Of a DNA stretch of 64,000 nucleotides, positions 22,231 through 31,819 are shown one piece after another. The DNA is taken from NCBI RefSeq assembly GCF_947179165.1, contig NC_077239.1, forward strand, positions 70,681,634-70,745,633, written 5' to 3'. Source of the stretch: Solanum dulcamara. Taxonomy: Eukaryota; Streptophyta; Magnoliopsida; Solanales; Solanaceae. The position numbers were made by a program, and so were the translations under genes. Position 1 is the first letter of the stretch, and every line of letters begins with the position of its first letter. The notes beneath the pieces are model-generated. The model saw only the letters and a program-made list of their open reading frames with translations. It was not told the DNA's origin and did no database searches.

Positions 22231-22547
22231 ATAAATTATAGGGACCTCATGAAATCTCATTGTGTAAAAATAAAAAAAATAAACAATAGTAACCTCATGA
22301 GGTCTCTTTTATTAAGAATAAAATAAAAATAAATAGTAGTAAATTAGCGACCTCACGGAGGTCTCTTTTTGAAAAATCCGAAAAATAAACTGACGACCTC
22401 ATGAGGTCTTTATTTGGGGACCTCACGAGGTCTCTATAGAAAAGCCACCTACGTTGTAGTGACCTACCGTTGAGGCCTCTTTCTAGGTATAAAAGAGACC
22501 TCATGAAGTCTCTTTTTAGGTCTCTTTTAATAGTTATTTTAGTAGTG
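22231..22547. mobile_element. Terminal fragment of a CACTA (En/Spm-like) transposon with palindromic subterminal repeats
   Basis: The right end reads TTTTAGTAGTG at 22537-22547, which on the other strand is CACTACTAAAA, a CACTA terminal inverted repeat. The inner 300 bp holds at least five copies of a palindrome of the form GACCTCATGAGGTC, often followed by TCTTT, near 22285, 22350, 22395, 22420 and 22493. Such clustered subterminal repeats bind the transposase in this superfamily. The opposite end is not in the window; the fragment is cut at the LTR boundary 22230. Confidence 0.65.
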
Positions 22548-22755
22548 AATTGATTAATTGTCTAAACCAATGTAAAACTAAAGAACAAATATTCAATATT
22601 ATTGTCGTTCTTAGTGTTGAGTTGGTTTTTTTTGTTAGCATTAGTATTGATTTGATTTTGATTTGAGATTTATTAGGGTTACTAATATCAATAGACTATA
22701 ACCATTATTGGACCATTTAAAATTCTAAGTCAAAATTCTCATAAATATATCCAAA

Positions 22756-22945
22756 GTTTGTTTGGATGGACTTATAATTTATGTGTTAAAAGCATAAATC
22801 ATAAGTTAGAAATCCTAATTTATAACTTTAATTTTGACTTAACAACAAATACTTAATTTTTTTTTTATCTTACTCAAATACTATAAAAATACTTAAATAT
22901 TATTTTAACTTAAAAATATCTAAAATAAATTAATCCAAATAGAGT
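22756..22945. mobile_element. Small hAT-like MITE candidate
   Basis: About 190 bp, starting GTTTGTTTGGATGGACTTAT and ending TTAATCCAAATAGAGTCT, so the ends pair imperfectly (TTTGGAT/ATCCAAA). The interior is AT-rich and non-coding. No convincing target duplication. Confidence 0.4.
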
Positions 22946-23594
22946 CTAATGCTTCATAGTTTCACTGGCCTCATCTGACACAATAGAATCCCTTTTTACC
23001 AAGTTTTCACTATATAGTTGTTAGTTCTTATGAGTAAATAAAATTACACGTCAAAGAATTCGTGCAGAAAAAGGTGATAGTAGCAAATGCTTTACTTTTT
23101 TTAAAAAAAATCTTCTTGTCTTTTTTCCTTCATTACTTCAACCTTTCTTTTTCTCTTTTGGTATTCAACCTCGAAGAATGACAAATAAATTATGCCAGCA
23201 GATAGGGACGTGCACTGTGTAGTCAAATTAAATAATAATGGGCATGCAATTGGTGATATGATCAGAAGCAATAGCAATTGTCTCCTGGGTGATCGATAGC
23301 GAAGTAGAAGTTAGCCGGAGCCGATAGAAATGACGCAGTCTGATGCATTAAAATTTTCACTATGGACAGAATTCAATGAAACAGCAACAAAGTCTAAAAT
23401 GATTAATTGGATTGTCTTATTAGAATAATTTATGGTTCATATGTCAAGTCAAGAGAATTTGTGTCAAGCATGTCTATTTATGAATTCTCTGTTCATGAAT
23501 TGAATATACGATGGATGAGAATTGCTAAAATCTTTTTTTTTTTAATGAAAAGACTGAATTTCTAAATTCGATGTGACAAGCGGAGGTTCTAAAG

Positions 23595-24135
23595 ACATAC
23601 CCTTAATCTAACCACATTGATATAATAAAAATTACCTAGATATATAATACAAAAGACCATGCACCTAGGATAACTAAAAGACATGAATCTAGACACTCAA
23701 ACATTTAAGTTTACTGTTTTGAACATTCTCCTTTTAAACTTAAATGTTTTTTTTTCCTTCATATATCTCAATCTTTCTTAACAATTTCAATTTTAATTTC
23801 ATTTTCAGCATCCTAGCTTATTTGTTATAAAGATAAAACATGCCCTTGATAATATCATAGACACAAAGAGATAGAGGAGTGAGATAAACATTTATCTCAT
23901 TTGATATTATTAGAAAAACTTCACTCTTTACATAATATCCTTACAAAGGGGCTTATACAGGTACTAATAGAATAACACCTATAAATTAAAGTATTGTCAC
24001 ACACTTGAATCTAATCAATTAATATCATAAAAGTTATCTTGATGTATAATACAAATGATCATGTATCTCTAGGATAACAAAAATACTTATGAATCTAGAC
24101 ACTTAAACATTTAAGTTTACTCTTTTCAATGTATA
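23595..24135. repeat. Imperfect direct-repeat pair
   Basis: Blocks at about 23595-23730 and 24005-24135 share, in order, ATAATACAAA, CATG, CTAGGATAAC, GAATCTAGACACT and AAACATTTAAGTTTACT. The offset is about 0.4 kb. They may be the ends of an old element or a local duplication; no coding content. Confidence 0.55.
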
Positions 24136-24916
24136 TATATATGGTTGGCATGTGAAAGAAAAAAATAATCTATATATTAATTAATCAACCAATTCATCTC
24201 ATGAATCATATCTATAGTTTACCTTAAACAATCTAACTGGAGATCCCCTCTAGCTCTCCCTCTTTTTTTCTATCTTGATTCTTGACTTGGACTGAATTGA
24301 AAAAGATAATGAAGGTTATACTTTTTCCTATAATTTTTCCATCTATAAGTAGTGACAAGACTAGAATTTTTACTAGAAAAATTAAAACACAAAAAAAGTA
24401 AATACATAAAAAAAAAAGTCGAAAGGGATTCACTTTTAGTATAGAAAGGAATATGCAAATGAAACAGAAACACTTTATTAGAATGCCTAGAGCCCTTCTA
24501 CAGTAAGATCTAGAAGTTTGGTTTTTTTGCTCACTTACTTACTTGCATAGAAAATTCCAACCCTACATTGTGATATTTATGAATACCACTATTACAATTT
24601 CCAAAATTAAAAATAAAAAAAAAATCACAGTAATTCAACATATAGTCATATTTGTTCATACAATTTTTTTTTTGACCTATCTACCTATATAGTTTATTTT
24701 CCGGTAAAGAAAGATCAATTGATGACTCATCCTTAACAAGGGTAGCTCCACAACTGAGTATAAGAAGTTAACAAATAATGGCTCATACATTTTCGACAAG
24801 CACAATTAGGCCCTTCTTGCAACAAAAAGTAATATAGAAGAAGATACTGTTGCTACTTATTGCTAGCTAGGGCTTACTTGAGACTTGCAGCTTTCTCAAT
24901 CAAGGGAGGGATGCAA

Positions 24917-25035
24917 ATTTCGCGAAACCCTCAGCAGGTGATGCTGCCACATGATCTGATCTTTCCTTGCCCGGAGCAATAGAAAAGTTTAGATCATGCT
25001 GGCAGCTTCACCTGCTAGTGGTTCGCGATTCGTTA
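24917..25035 (-). ncRNA. MIR167: MIR167 precursor hairpin (locus 1)
   Basis: On the minus strand, 25009 down to 24989 reads TGAAGCTGCCAGC followed by ATGATCTA: exactly the 21-nt miR167 family sequence. The facing arm, 24956 down to about 24936, reads GATCATGTGGCAGC then ATCACCT, a miR167* that pairs with it with few mismatches and the usual offset. The stem continues outward (GCAGGTG with CACCTGC, then TTCGCG with CGCGAA). The loop is about 32 nt. Family knowledge: miR167 guides cleavage of ARF6 and ARF8 mRNAs (auxin response, flower fertility) and of IAR3. The primary transcript would start to the right of 25035; TATTTATA on the minus strand near 25120 is a possible TATA box. Confidence 0.95.
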
Positions 25036-25759
25036 TCCTTCACATCGGTCCTAGATCCAGAACTTAAGACATTTTAGGTTTTGAGTTGAGCGAACAATTC
25101 TGAGATGTATATCTAATTCTATAAATACTGAGTCGTGTTGACTTCCTTATATCCATATTTGAACTGATTTACCTACAAATACTTGAAATTAAGTATAGGA
25201 GGTGGAGGTGTATATAAAGAGGTGGATGGAGAGAAATGAACCAAAGGAGATCTATCTAGGTAAGTCTTTGGGATATTTCTCTCTAGGTGTTAATAAGTAT
25301 AATTTATTAAAGTGTAGGAGTGAAAAGCTACTTGTGGAAGATGAATAAATGTTAATCCGTTCAAAAAAATAATCTAATTTGATTTAACAAGAAATTTAAG
25401 AAAATAAAAAAGATTTTTTAATTTTATAGTCTTAAATTAAAATTATATCAAAATATCTTTTAATTTTTTGATCTTAACATGTCATATCGAAAACTGAAAT
25501 CAAAAAAATATTTAAAAAGAAAAGAATTAATTATCCTTTAAACGAATGGAAGTAATAATTTATTATTTGTAAAAAAAAGAAAAGAAAAAAAGTTGGAAGT
25601 GGTCCAACTATTAGCCTATAGCCATAGCATATAGTGAGACAACTTGAATATAATCACGCCCACGCCACAAACCCATGCAGACAAATTAAAGGCAACAACC
25701 TCTTTCAGACTTTAAAAAATTTACCCCTTTTAAAGCCTTTAACTTTTGTGAATATGTGC
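25036..25759. other. Upstream region of MIR167 locus 1 with a MITE
   Basis: The right side of the hairpin, so the presumed 5' flank of the primary transcript. Candidate TATA-like sequences lie near 25120 and 25210. A MITE of the CTCCCTCCG class occupies about 25355-25556. No ORF. Confidence 0.4.
25355..25556. mobile_element. MITE of the 'CTCCCTCCG' class (copy A)
   Basis: The ends AATCCGTTCAAAA and TTAAACGAATGGAAGTA are imperfect inverted repeats. The centre contains TTTAATTTTTTGATCTTAACATGTC, similar to other members at 26147, 29170 and 55331. Non-coding. Ends approximate. Confidence 0.4.
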
Positions 25760-26138
25760 GAGCCCGTTTGGATGAGCTTAAAAAAGTAACTTTTATGTAT
25801 GAAGTGTTTTTAGAATTTTGAAGTGCTGAAAGTTATTTTTATAAATAAGCAGTTGAGTGTTTGGATAAAAGTGCTTATGATGTGAATTTTAGGATTAAAA
25901 GAAAAAAAAAGATAGTTTGGGAATTTAGTTAAGATATAAGGGATATAAAAGTAATTTCCATGGTCAAAGAAAATGACTTTAAACACTTTGGAAAAAAAAG
26001 TTAAGAATCCTAACTTTTCATTTTTGACTGACTTTAAGAACTTTCTGGCTTAAAGTCAGCATTAGGCAAACACGTTCAAAAGCTGAAAAGGGGCTTTAAG
26101 TTGGTTTTGACCAACTTAAAGCCAATCCAAACGGGCTC
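25760..26138. mobile_element. hAT-like MITE with GAGCCCGTTTGGAT termini
   Basis: Begins GAGCCCGTTTGGATGAGCTT and ends AGCCAATCCAAACGGGCTC, so the outer 14 bp are perfect inverted repeats, with further pairing (AAAGTAACTT, GACTTTAA blocks). About 379 bp and non-coding. The flanks share only AATAT-like bases, so the target duplication is uncertain. Confidence 0.75.
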
Positions 26139-26146
26139 AATATACC

Positions 26147-26401
26147 ATCCGTTTACTTTTATCTCACAACTTATTTAACAAGAATTAATTTGAATAATTT
26201 TTTGAGCTAAATTAAATTGAATTAATTTAATATTTGAAATTTAGATGTTGGAAAACTATACAAAACACATTATAAGTTGGTAATCATTTTCATATTAATA
26301 TGACAAAAAAATATATGTTAAAATATTGATCAAAATTTATGAAATTGGACTCTCGTGAAATGAAATATGACAAATAAGAATAACGGAAACTAGGGAGTAC
26401 T
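26147..26401. mobile_element. MITE of the 'CTCCCTCCG' class (copy B)
   Basis: The left end CATCCGTTTACTTTTATCTC pairs imperfectly with the right end AATAACGGAAACTAGGGAGTAC. The interior is AT-rich and resembles copies A, C and D. Non-coding. Confidence 0.45.
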
Positions 26402-26619
26402 ATTTGAATTGTGGAACAATCTCATTTAAAAACAAAAATTATTAAAAATAATATATTTCTAATTATTATGTCCCTCAGTTCTCTTATATGCGGTTTGAAT
26501 CTAATTCTTTTTCATGGTCAAATGCGTGTATGGAATTTTGCGTTTTTTAATTTGTTTTTTGCGATCACTATGATATTTAGACCTATGACCCTGTATAAAA
26601 GCCAGAATTCTACTAAGAA

Positions 26620-28163
26620 AAGGGTGTACAAAAATCAAATCGATCAATAAATTGAATTAAAAAAAGTGTTATTAGTTTATTGTTATTGGATTGTTTGATT
26701 AACGGTTATTTAATGGTTTTATAAAAAATAATTATTGAGTTATTGATTCAGTATTGCTTTTTTAATATATATTGGATTATTGGAAGGCAGCGGGGAGATT
26801 GACGATGATGTCACACATCGTATTGGTGCAGGGTGGATGAAATGGAGGCTTGCTTCCAATGTGTTATGTGACAAGAAGGTGCCACCACAACTTAAGGGCA
26901 AGTTCTACAAAGTGGTGGTTAGACCGGCTATGTTATATGGGGCGGAGTGTTGGCCAGTTAAGGTATCTCACGTTCAAAAGATGAAAGTTGTTGAAATGAG
27001 AATGTTGAGATAGATGTGTGGGCATACCAGGAGTGAAAAGATTAGAAATGAGGCTATCCGGAACAAGGTAGGAGTGACCTCGGTGGAAGACAAGATGCAG
27101 GAAATGCAATTGAGATGGTTTGGGCACGTGAAGAGGAGAGACACAGATGTCCCAGTGCGGAGGTGTGAGAGGTTGGCCATGGATGCTTTCAAGAGCTAGG
27201 GGTAGGCCGAAGAAATATTGGGGAGAGGTGATTAGGCAGGACATGACGCAGTTACAACTTACCGAAGACATGATCTTAGATAGGAGGGTGTGGAGGACCC
27301 ACATTAGGGTAGAAGACTAGTCCATAGTCTCGTTATTCTTCCTTTTTAGTAGGCGTATTAATGCACTATAATTCCTTGTGGTCTGATTTCTGTTATAATC
27401 TATTACTTTCTGTACTTAGATTGCTCTATTTTATCTGGGTTGCTTTTGTTATTTGCTCAGTTTTGAACTTCTTATTCTTATCTGACTTCTTTTATGATTT
27501 TACCGAGCTGAGGGTTTTTAGGAAACAGCCGTCCTACCTTGGTAGGAGTCAGGTCTGCGTACACTCTACCCTCTTCAGACCCCACGCGTGGGATTTTACT
27601 GGGTTGTTGTTGTTGTATTGGGTTATTGAATAAACCGATAACCCATTTAGACTATAATAATTTACTATTTTAATTTTTACTCATACATAAATATCAAAGT
27701 ATCAAACAAAAGATATTAATATAATCACTATATCAGATTATCAGTACCCTACACAATTCACACTGTATTTACTCTTTAGGCATTAATATTAATTTAGGTT
27801 CACAATGGCAAAATCTAAAGAACTAAGAACGGCGGCAGCTACGGTTTACAATGACAACAACAAGGGTTAGGCAATGGCTAGGGTTGTGAATTGTGAGTAT
27901 TCACAATAAGAACGTCTGATTTTCTTGTTTCGGTGTATATTATATCGTGTCAAATTGTTGGAGAAGTTGTATATTTGTTTTGAAATCATTTTTTATTGGT
28001 TAAACCGAAAACCAAACTGTTAAAGAGCAAAAATTGATAAACCAAAAACCAATTACAAATATCCTATTGATTTGATTATCAGTTTAGCATATTTAATAAT
28101 CGAAAACGGATAAACCAAACCGATAATACTTAAAATCGAATCGAATTGATCGATACACATCCT
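26620..28163. mobile_element. Fold-back/MITE element (AGGGTGTAC termini) interrupted by a LINE fragment
   Basis: The left end reads AAGGGTGTACAAAAATC and the right end ATCGATACACATCCT, inverted repeats. Inside are multiple AAACCGATAA / AACCAAAC-type blocks. The flanks ACTAAGAA (26612-26619) and ACTAAGAG (28164-28171) form an 8-bp target duplication with one mismatch. Without the LINE fragment and its duplication the element is about 0.7 kb. No ORF of its own. A second member of the family lies at 56864-57535. Confidence 0.65.
26783..27615 (+). mobile_element. 5'-truncated RTE-type LINE copy
   Basis: It encodes the last ~190 residues of the LINE ORF ([23 protein letters not shown], [30 protein letters not shown]), followed by the same 3' untranslated region and TTG-repeat tail as the full copy at 31327-35186. 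It has a TAG at 27011-27013 where the full copy has TGG, and a 2-bp deletion near 27190. Flanks TATTGGATTATTG (26770-26782) and TATTGGGTTATTG (27616-27628) form a 13-bp target duplication with one change. Typical of incomplete reverse transcription. Confidence 0.93.
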
Positions 28164-28171
28164 ACTAAGAG

Positions 28172-30064
28172 GATTCAAAATATAAATATGTAAATATACA
28201 AAAAGTCATGAAAGGAATTTAACACCTATTATACATATGTAGAAAATAATTTTAACGTTATATATAATATAATTTTCTAATAAAAAAGATTCAAATGAAT
28301 CCTTCCAGTGCATGCTACTAGCTCCGCCCGTTTTAAGACCTCTTGTCCATTACAATGCTATGTCAAACTGTATAACCATCTTATAATAAGAAAAATAAAG
28401 AGAAAACAAATATTGTAATTACTTATATTATGTGTCAGCCAAACAAATTGAATCAATGGGGCTAATCTTTATATAAAGTTAGGAAAATTACTTTACGATG
28501 AACCACCCATTCACGTTTTCTTCTCTGATCACATGTATCCCTGTCTGTCTCCACCACTTGTAAGACATTAATAAGTTGTATATCCACGCAAAACGAGAGA
28601 TTAACACATGGTTCTTCATTAATGTGCATGGTGGGGGACCGTTATTGGCCTTCTTTCTTCCTCTTAATCGGACGGAGTTAGGATATTGAAAGGGGTTCAT
28701 TTAAATTTTTCTTTATCAAAAAATTATAATTATTTGTATGTGTTATTTTAAATGTTATTGATTTTTTATCAAAAATTCTGGTTCTATCAGTGTTAAAAGA
28801 GGTAAAACTATTAATAAGCATCAAGAAAAGACACAAAGTTCCAAACAATACATTCACTTTCATGTGATGACTGATCGATGGTATCATATCAAAGTAATAT
28901 TTCATGTTTCATATAAATAAAGTTTCATTTCCTTTTTAAGTATATCTTGCCTTTAAATTCTTCAATGTGGATTGAGGGATTCCTTTACAAATATGGAATG
29001 TCGTTTGTTTGGTGGCTTTTCCAAGCCAATGACAAATTAGTTAGAAATTCTTATATAAGAAAATTTAAATTTTTTGAATGTGCGTACAATGTGTAAAACA
29101 AATCTTGATTTATTTTATGTATTAAAAGGATTCACAAGTTTGTATTTTTTTATGTAAAAAAAAGTTACTTTTTTCATTCCAATTTATGTAACATTGTTTG
29201 AATTGACACAAAATTTAAGAAAAAAATAAAAACTTTTGAAATTTATGATCTAAAACAAACCTTATACATTTGTGTGTCTATAAATCATTTCCTTTAGAAT
29301 ATAAGAGGAATTTCAATTTTTACTTTTTTCATTGTAAAAAAGTAACATACTTTTTGGAACAGACTGTAAAGAAAAATGTGTGCCATATAAATTGAAATAG
29401 AGGGGGTATTATTTTGTCTTATTTGCTCAAAATTATTTGAATTCAATTGAATATCTTCCTTGAAAGACCGAGCAATAAAATTATCTTTTATGTATATATA
29501 ATAGATGTTAAATTTTTTTATATGTTAAATTCGTTAACGAAATTTCTGATTCCACCTTACTCTTCTCTATTTCTTGTCAATTACTCGTATAAAGAGAGTT
29601 GCTAAATCTAGCCATAATTTATGTTGTATTTATGGAAATCGGGGTCTAATCAGTAAAGGTATATTATTTGATGCTTGAATTACTTTTTCATGTAACAATA
29701 AAAGAAATTCGTGATCCTTATGATGACAAGCAGTTGTGATTTTGACATTTTATTGTTTTAAACTTGTTTTGATTCCTTTGGTTGGTTTGACAAGATAGGA
29801 ACCAATTGGATGTATGCAAGTGTCAAAAGTAGAAAAAATCAGTTTTTTTATAATAAGTTCCCAACTTATTGGTTTGAATGAGGCAATAACACCTATTCCA
29901 TTCACTCTTCTATTTTTTATTTTATTTTATATATATAGACTTTAGCTAAATTTTACGACAGAATAAAAAGAAAAATTATCCTTTTGCAGATTGCTTTAAA
30001 GGCACAAAGCCTTGTCGTTGAGAAGGCAGCTTTTCAACACTTCCAATTCTACCTTCCTCGTTAA
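28172..30064. other. AT-rich intergenic DNA
   Basis: No gene supported. Contains a MITE at about 29170-29412. From about 29990 it passes into an LTR-like repeat that continues to 30573 and resembles 37560-38050. Confidence 0.5.
29170..29412. mobile_element. MITE of the 'CTCCCTCCG' class (copy C)
   Basis: The left end TTCATTCCAATTTATGTAAC pairs imperfectly with the right end CATATAAATTGAAATAGAGG (then GGGTA). The centre contains AAACTTTTGAAATTTATGATC. Non-coding. The ends match the common plant element whose edge resembles CTCCCTCCGTTTCAATTTAT. Confidence 0.6.
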
Positions 30065-31570
30065 TTTTCCTTTTGTCCCTACTTTAGTTTATATTCCTCA
30101 CACTTTTTCTCATTTATAACTTTACGAAGAGGCCAAGCGATTGTGACTTGCATATTTTTCTTCTTCATAATTTTGTCACAAAATTACTAGGGGACCATAC
30201 TATGCATATCAAGATTTTGTACGACTTTACAAGCCAGCCCAATTTTTATTATGGTTCTAGAAAGATATTCTATTTTAAATCTTAATTTATGTCCGTATAA
30301 AAAGCAATATATTTTCTTGAGAGAGATCTTGAATATTCCATAAAATTTTGTGCATTACAAAAGATCAAGATGTCAAATATTGACTTTCTCAAATTCTATC
30401 CGATGATTAAATATATTGCAAGAAGGTCCAAATCATCTTACTTTCAAGAAATACGCTATTAACAACTCTCGAATCACGAAAAAAATTTAGAAGAGAAGTA
30501 TCAATATAATACACAGAAGTGTACCCACAATATTTGTTAATAAAATATTTTTATTTATTCATATTTTGTTTGTACTGAAGCAAAATCCCATTGTGGGTTT
30601 TCTTCTATTTGGCCTAAAGTTCTCACAGTCAACAAACCTCTGTCGTTGCAGCCCCGCAGCACCTCCACCAGCAGTGCCCCTCAACTTGCGCTCACAGCTC
30701 ACTACTTATTCTTCTTCTTTCTTTTTCTTTTCTTTCATTTTGCTTGTTTTCCAACGAATACCTCCAGATCTGTTCAGATTTGGCCTAGATCTATTGATTT
30801 CCGGCGTCGTCTCGCGGTTTTCCTTTTGTCCCTACTTTAGTTTATATTCCTCACACTTTTTCTCATTTATAACTTTACGAAGAGGCCAAGCGATTGTGAC
30901 TTGCATATTTTTCTTCTTCATAATTTTGTCACAAAATTACTAGGGGACCATACTATGCATATCAAGATTTTGTACGACTTTACAAGCCAGCCCAATTTTT
31001 ATTATGGTTCTAGAAAGATATTCTATTTTAAATCTTAATTTATGTCCGTATAAAAAGCAATATATTTTCTTGAGAGAGATCTTGAATATTCCATAAAATT
31101 TTGTGCATTACAAAAGATCAAGATGTCAAATATTGACTTTCTCAAATTCTATCCGATGATTAAATATATTGCAAGAAGGTCCAAATCATCTTACTTTCAA
31201 GAAATACGCTATTAACAACTCTCGAATCACGAAAAAAATTTAGAAGAGAAGTATCAATATAATACACAGAAGTGTACCCACAATATTTGTTAATAAAATA
31301 TTTTTATTTATTCATATTTTGTTTGTACTGAAGCAAAATCCCATTGTGGGTTTTCTTCTATTTGGCCTAAAGTTCTCACAGTCAACAAACCTCTGTCGTT
31401 GCAGCCCCGCAGCACCTCCACCAGCAGTGCCCCTCAACTTGCGCTCACAGCTCACTACTTATTCTTCTTCTTTCTTTTTCTTTTCTTTCCTTTTGCTTGT
31501 TTTCCAACGAATACCTCCAGATCTGTTCAGATTTGGCCTAGATCTATTGATTTCCGGCGTCGTCTCGCGG
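30065..31570. repeat. Two adjacent 753-bp direct copies spanning a LINE 5' junction
   Basis: 30065-30817 and 30818-31570 are the same sequence in tandem, with one substitution noticed by eye (CTTTCATTTTG versus CTTTCCTTTTG in the distal part). Each copy holds about 509 bp of pre-existing LTR-like DNA ending in the LINE target site, then about 244 bp of the LINE 5' end. Both breakpoints share TTTTCC (30065-30070, 30818-30823, 31571-31576). The first copy therefore carries an orphan LINE 5' end at 30574-30817, in front of the full LINE. Confidence 0.95.
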
Positions 31571-31583
31571 TTTTCCATTTTCT

Positions 31584-31698
31584 GGTGTGAACAGTGTTTC
31601 CGGCGTGAACAGTATTTCCGGCGTGAACAGTGTTTCCGGCGTGAACAGTGTTTCCGGCGTGAATAGTGTTTCCGGTGTGAACAGTGTTTCCGGCGCAA
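31584..31698. repeat. 18-bp minisatellite in the LINE leader
   Basis: About six units of GTGAACAGTGTTTCCGGC with a few substitutions. The 18-bp period leaves both strands open, producing spurious ORFs. GC-richer than its surroundings. Confidence 0.92.
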
Positions 31699-31819
31699 AT
31701 CAGGTTCTTTTCAACTGGAGTTGGTACCTCCGGTTTATCTATATTTTTGTTCATACACTTATCGTTGCATTTTGCTAACTTTAGATTTTTGAATAATTTA
31801 TTAATTCCTACATATTTTC

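Larger units (their letters stand above)
22548..24916. other. AT-rich intergenic DNA with a small MITE and a direct-repeat pair
   Basis: No coding region is supported. Within it are a MITE candidate at 22756-22945 and two related 130-bp blocks at about 23595-23730 and 24005-24135. The stretch 24136-24916, on the 3' side of the MIR167 hairpin, shows nothing recognisable. Confidence 0.5.

Noticed and set aside
23000..24900. Search for tRNA or snRNA genes in the AT-rich stretch
   Set aside because: No cloverleaf, TTC-box pair or USE/TATA arrangement was recognisable by eye.
30566..30943. Duplicated ORFs of 125 and 115 codons (30566 and 31319) as a tandem gene pair
   Set aside because: They lie across the LINE leader and its duplicated junction; frame and ends are set by the duplication, and no domain is seen.
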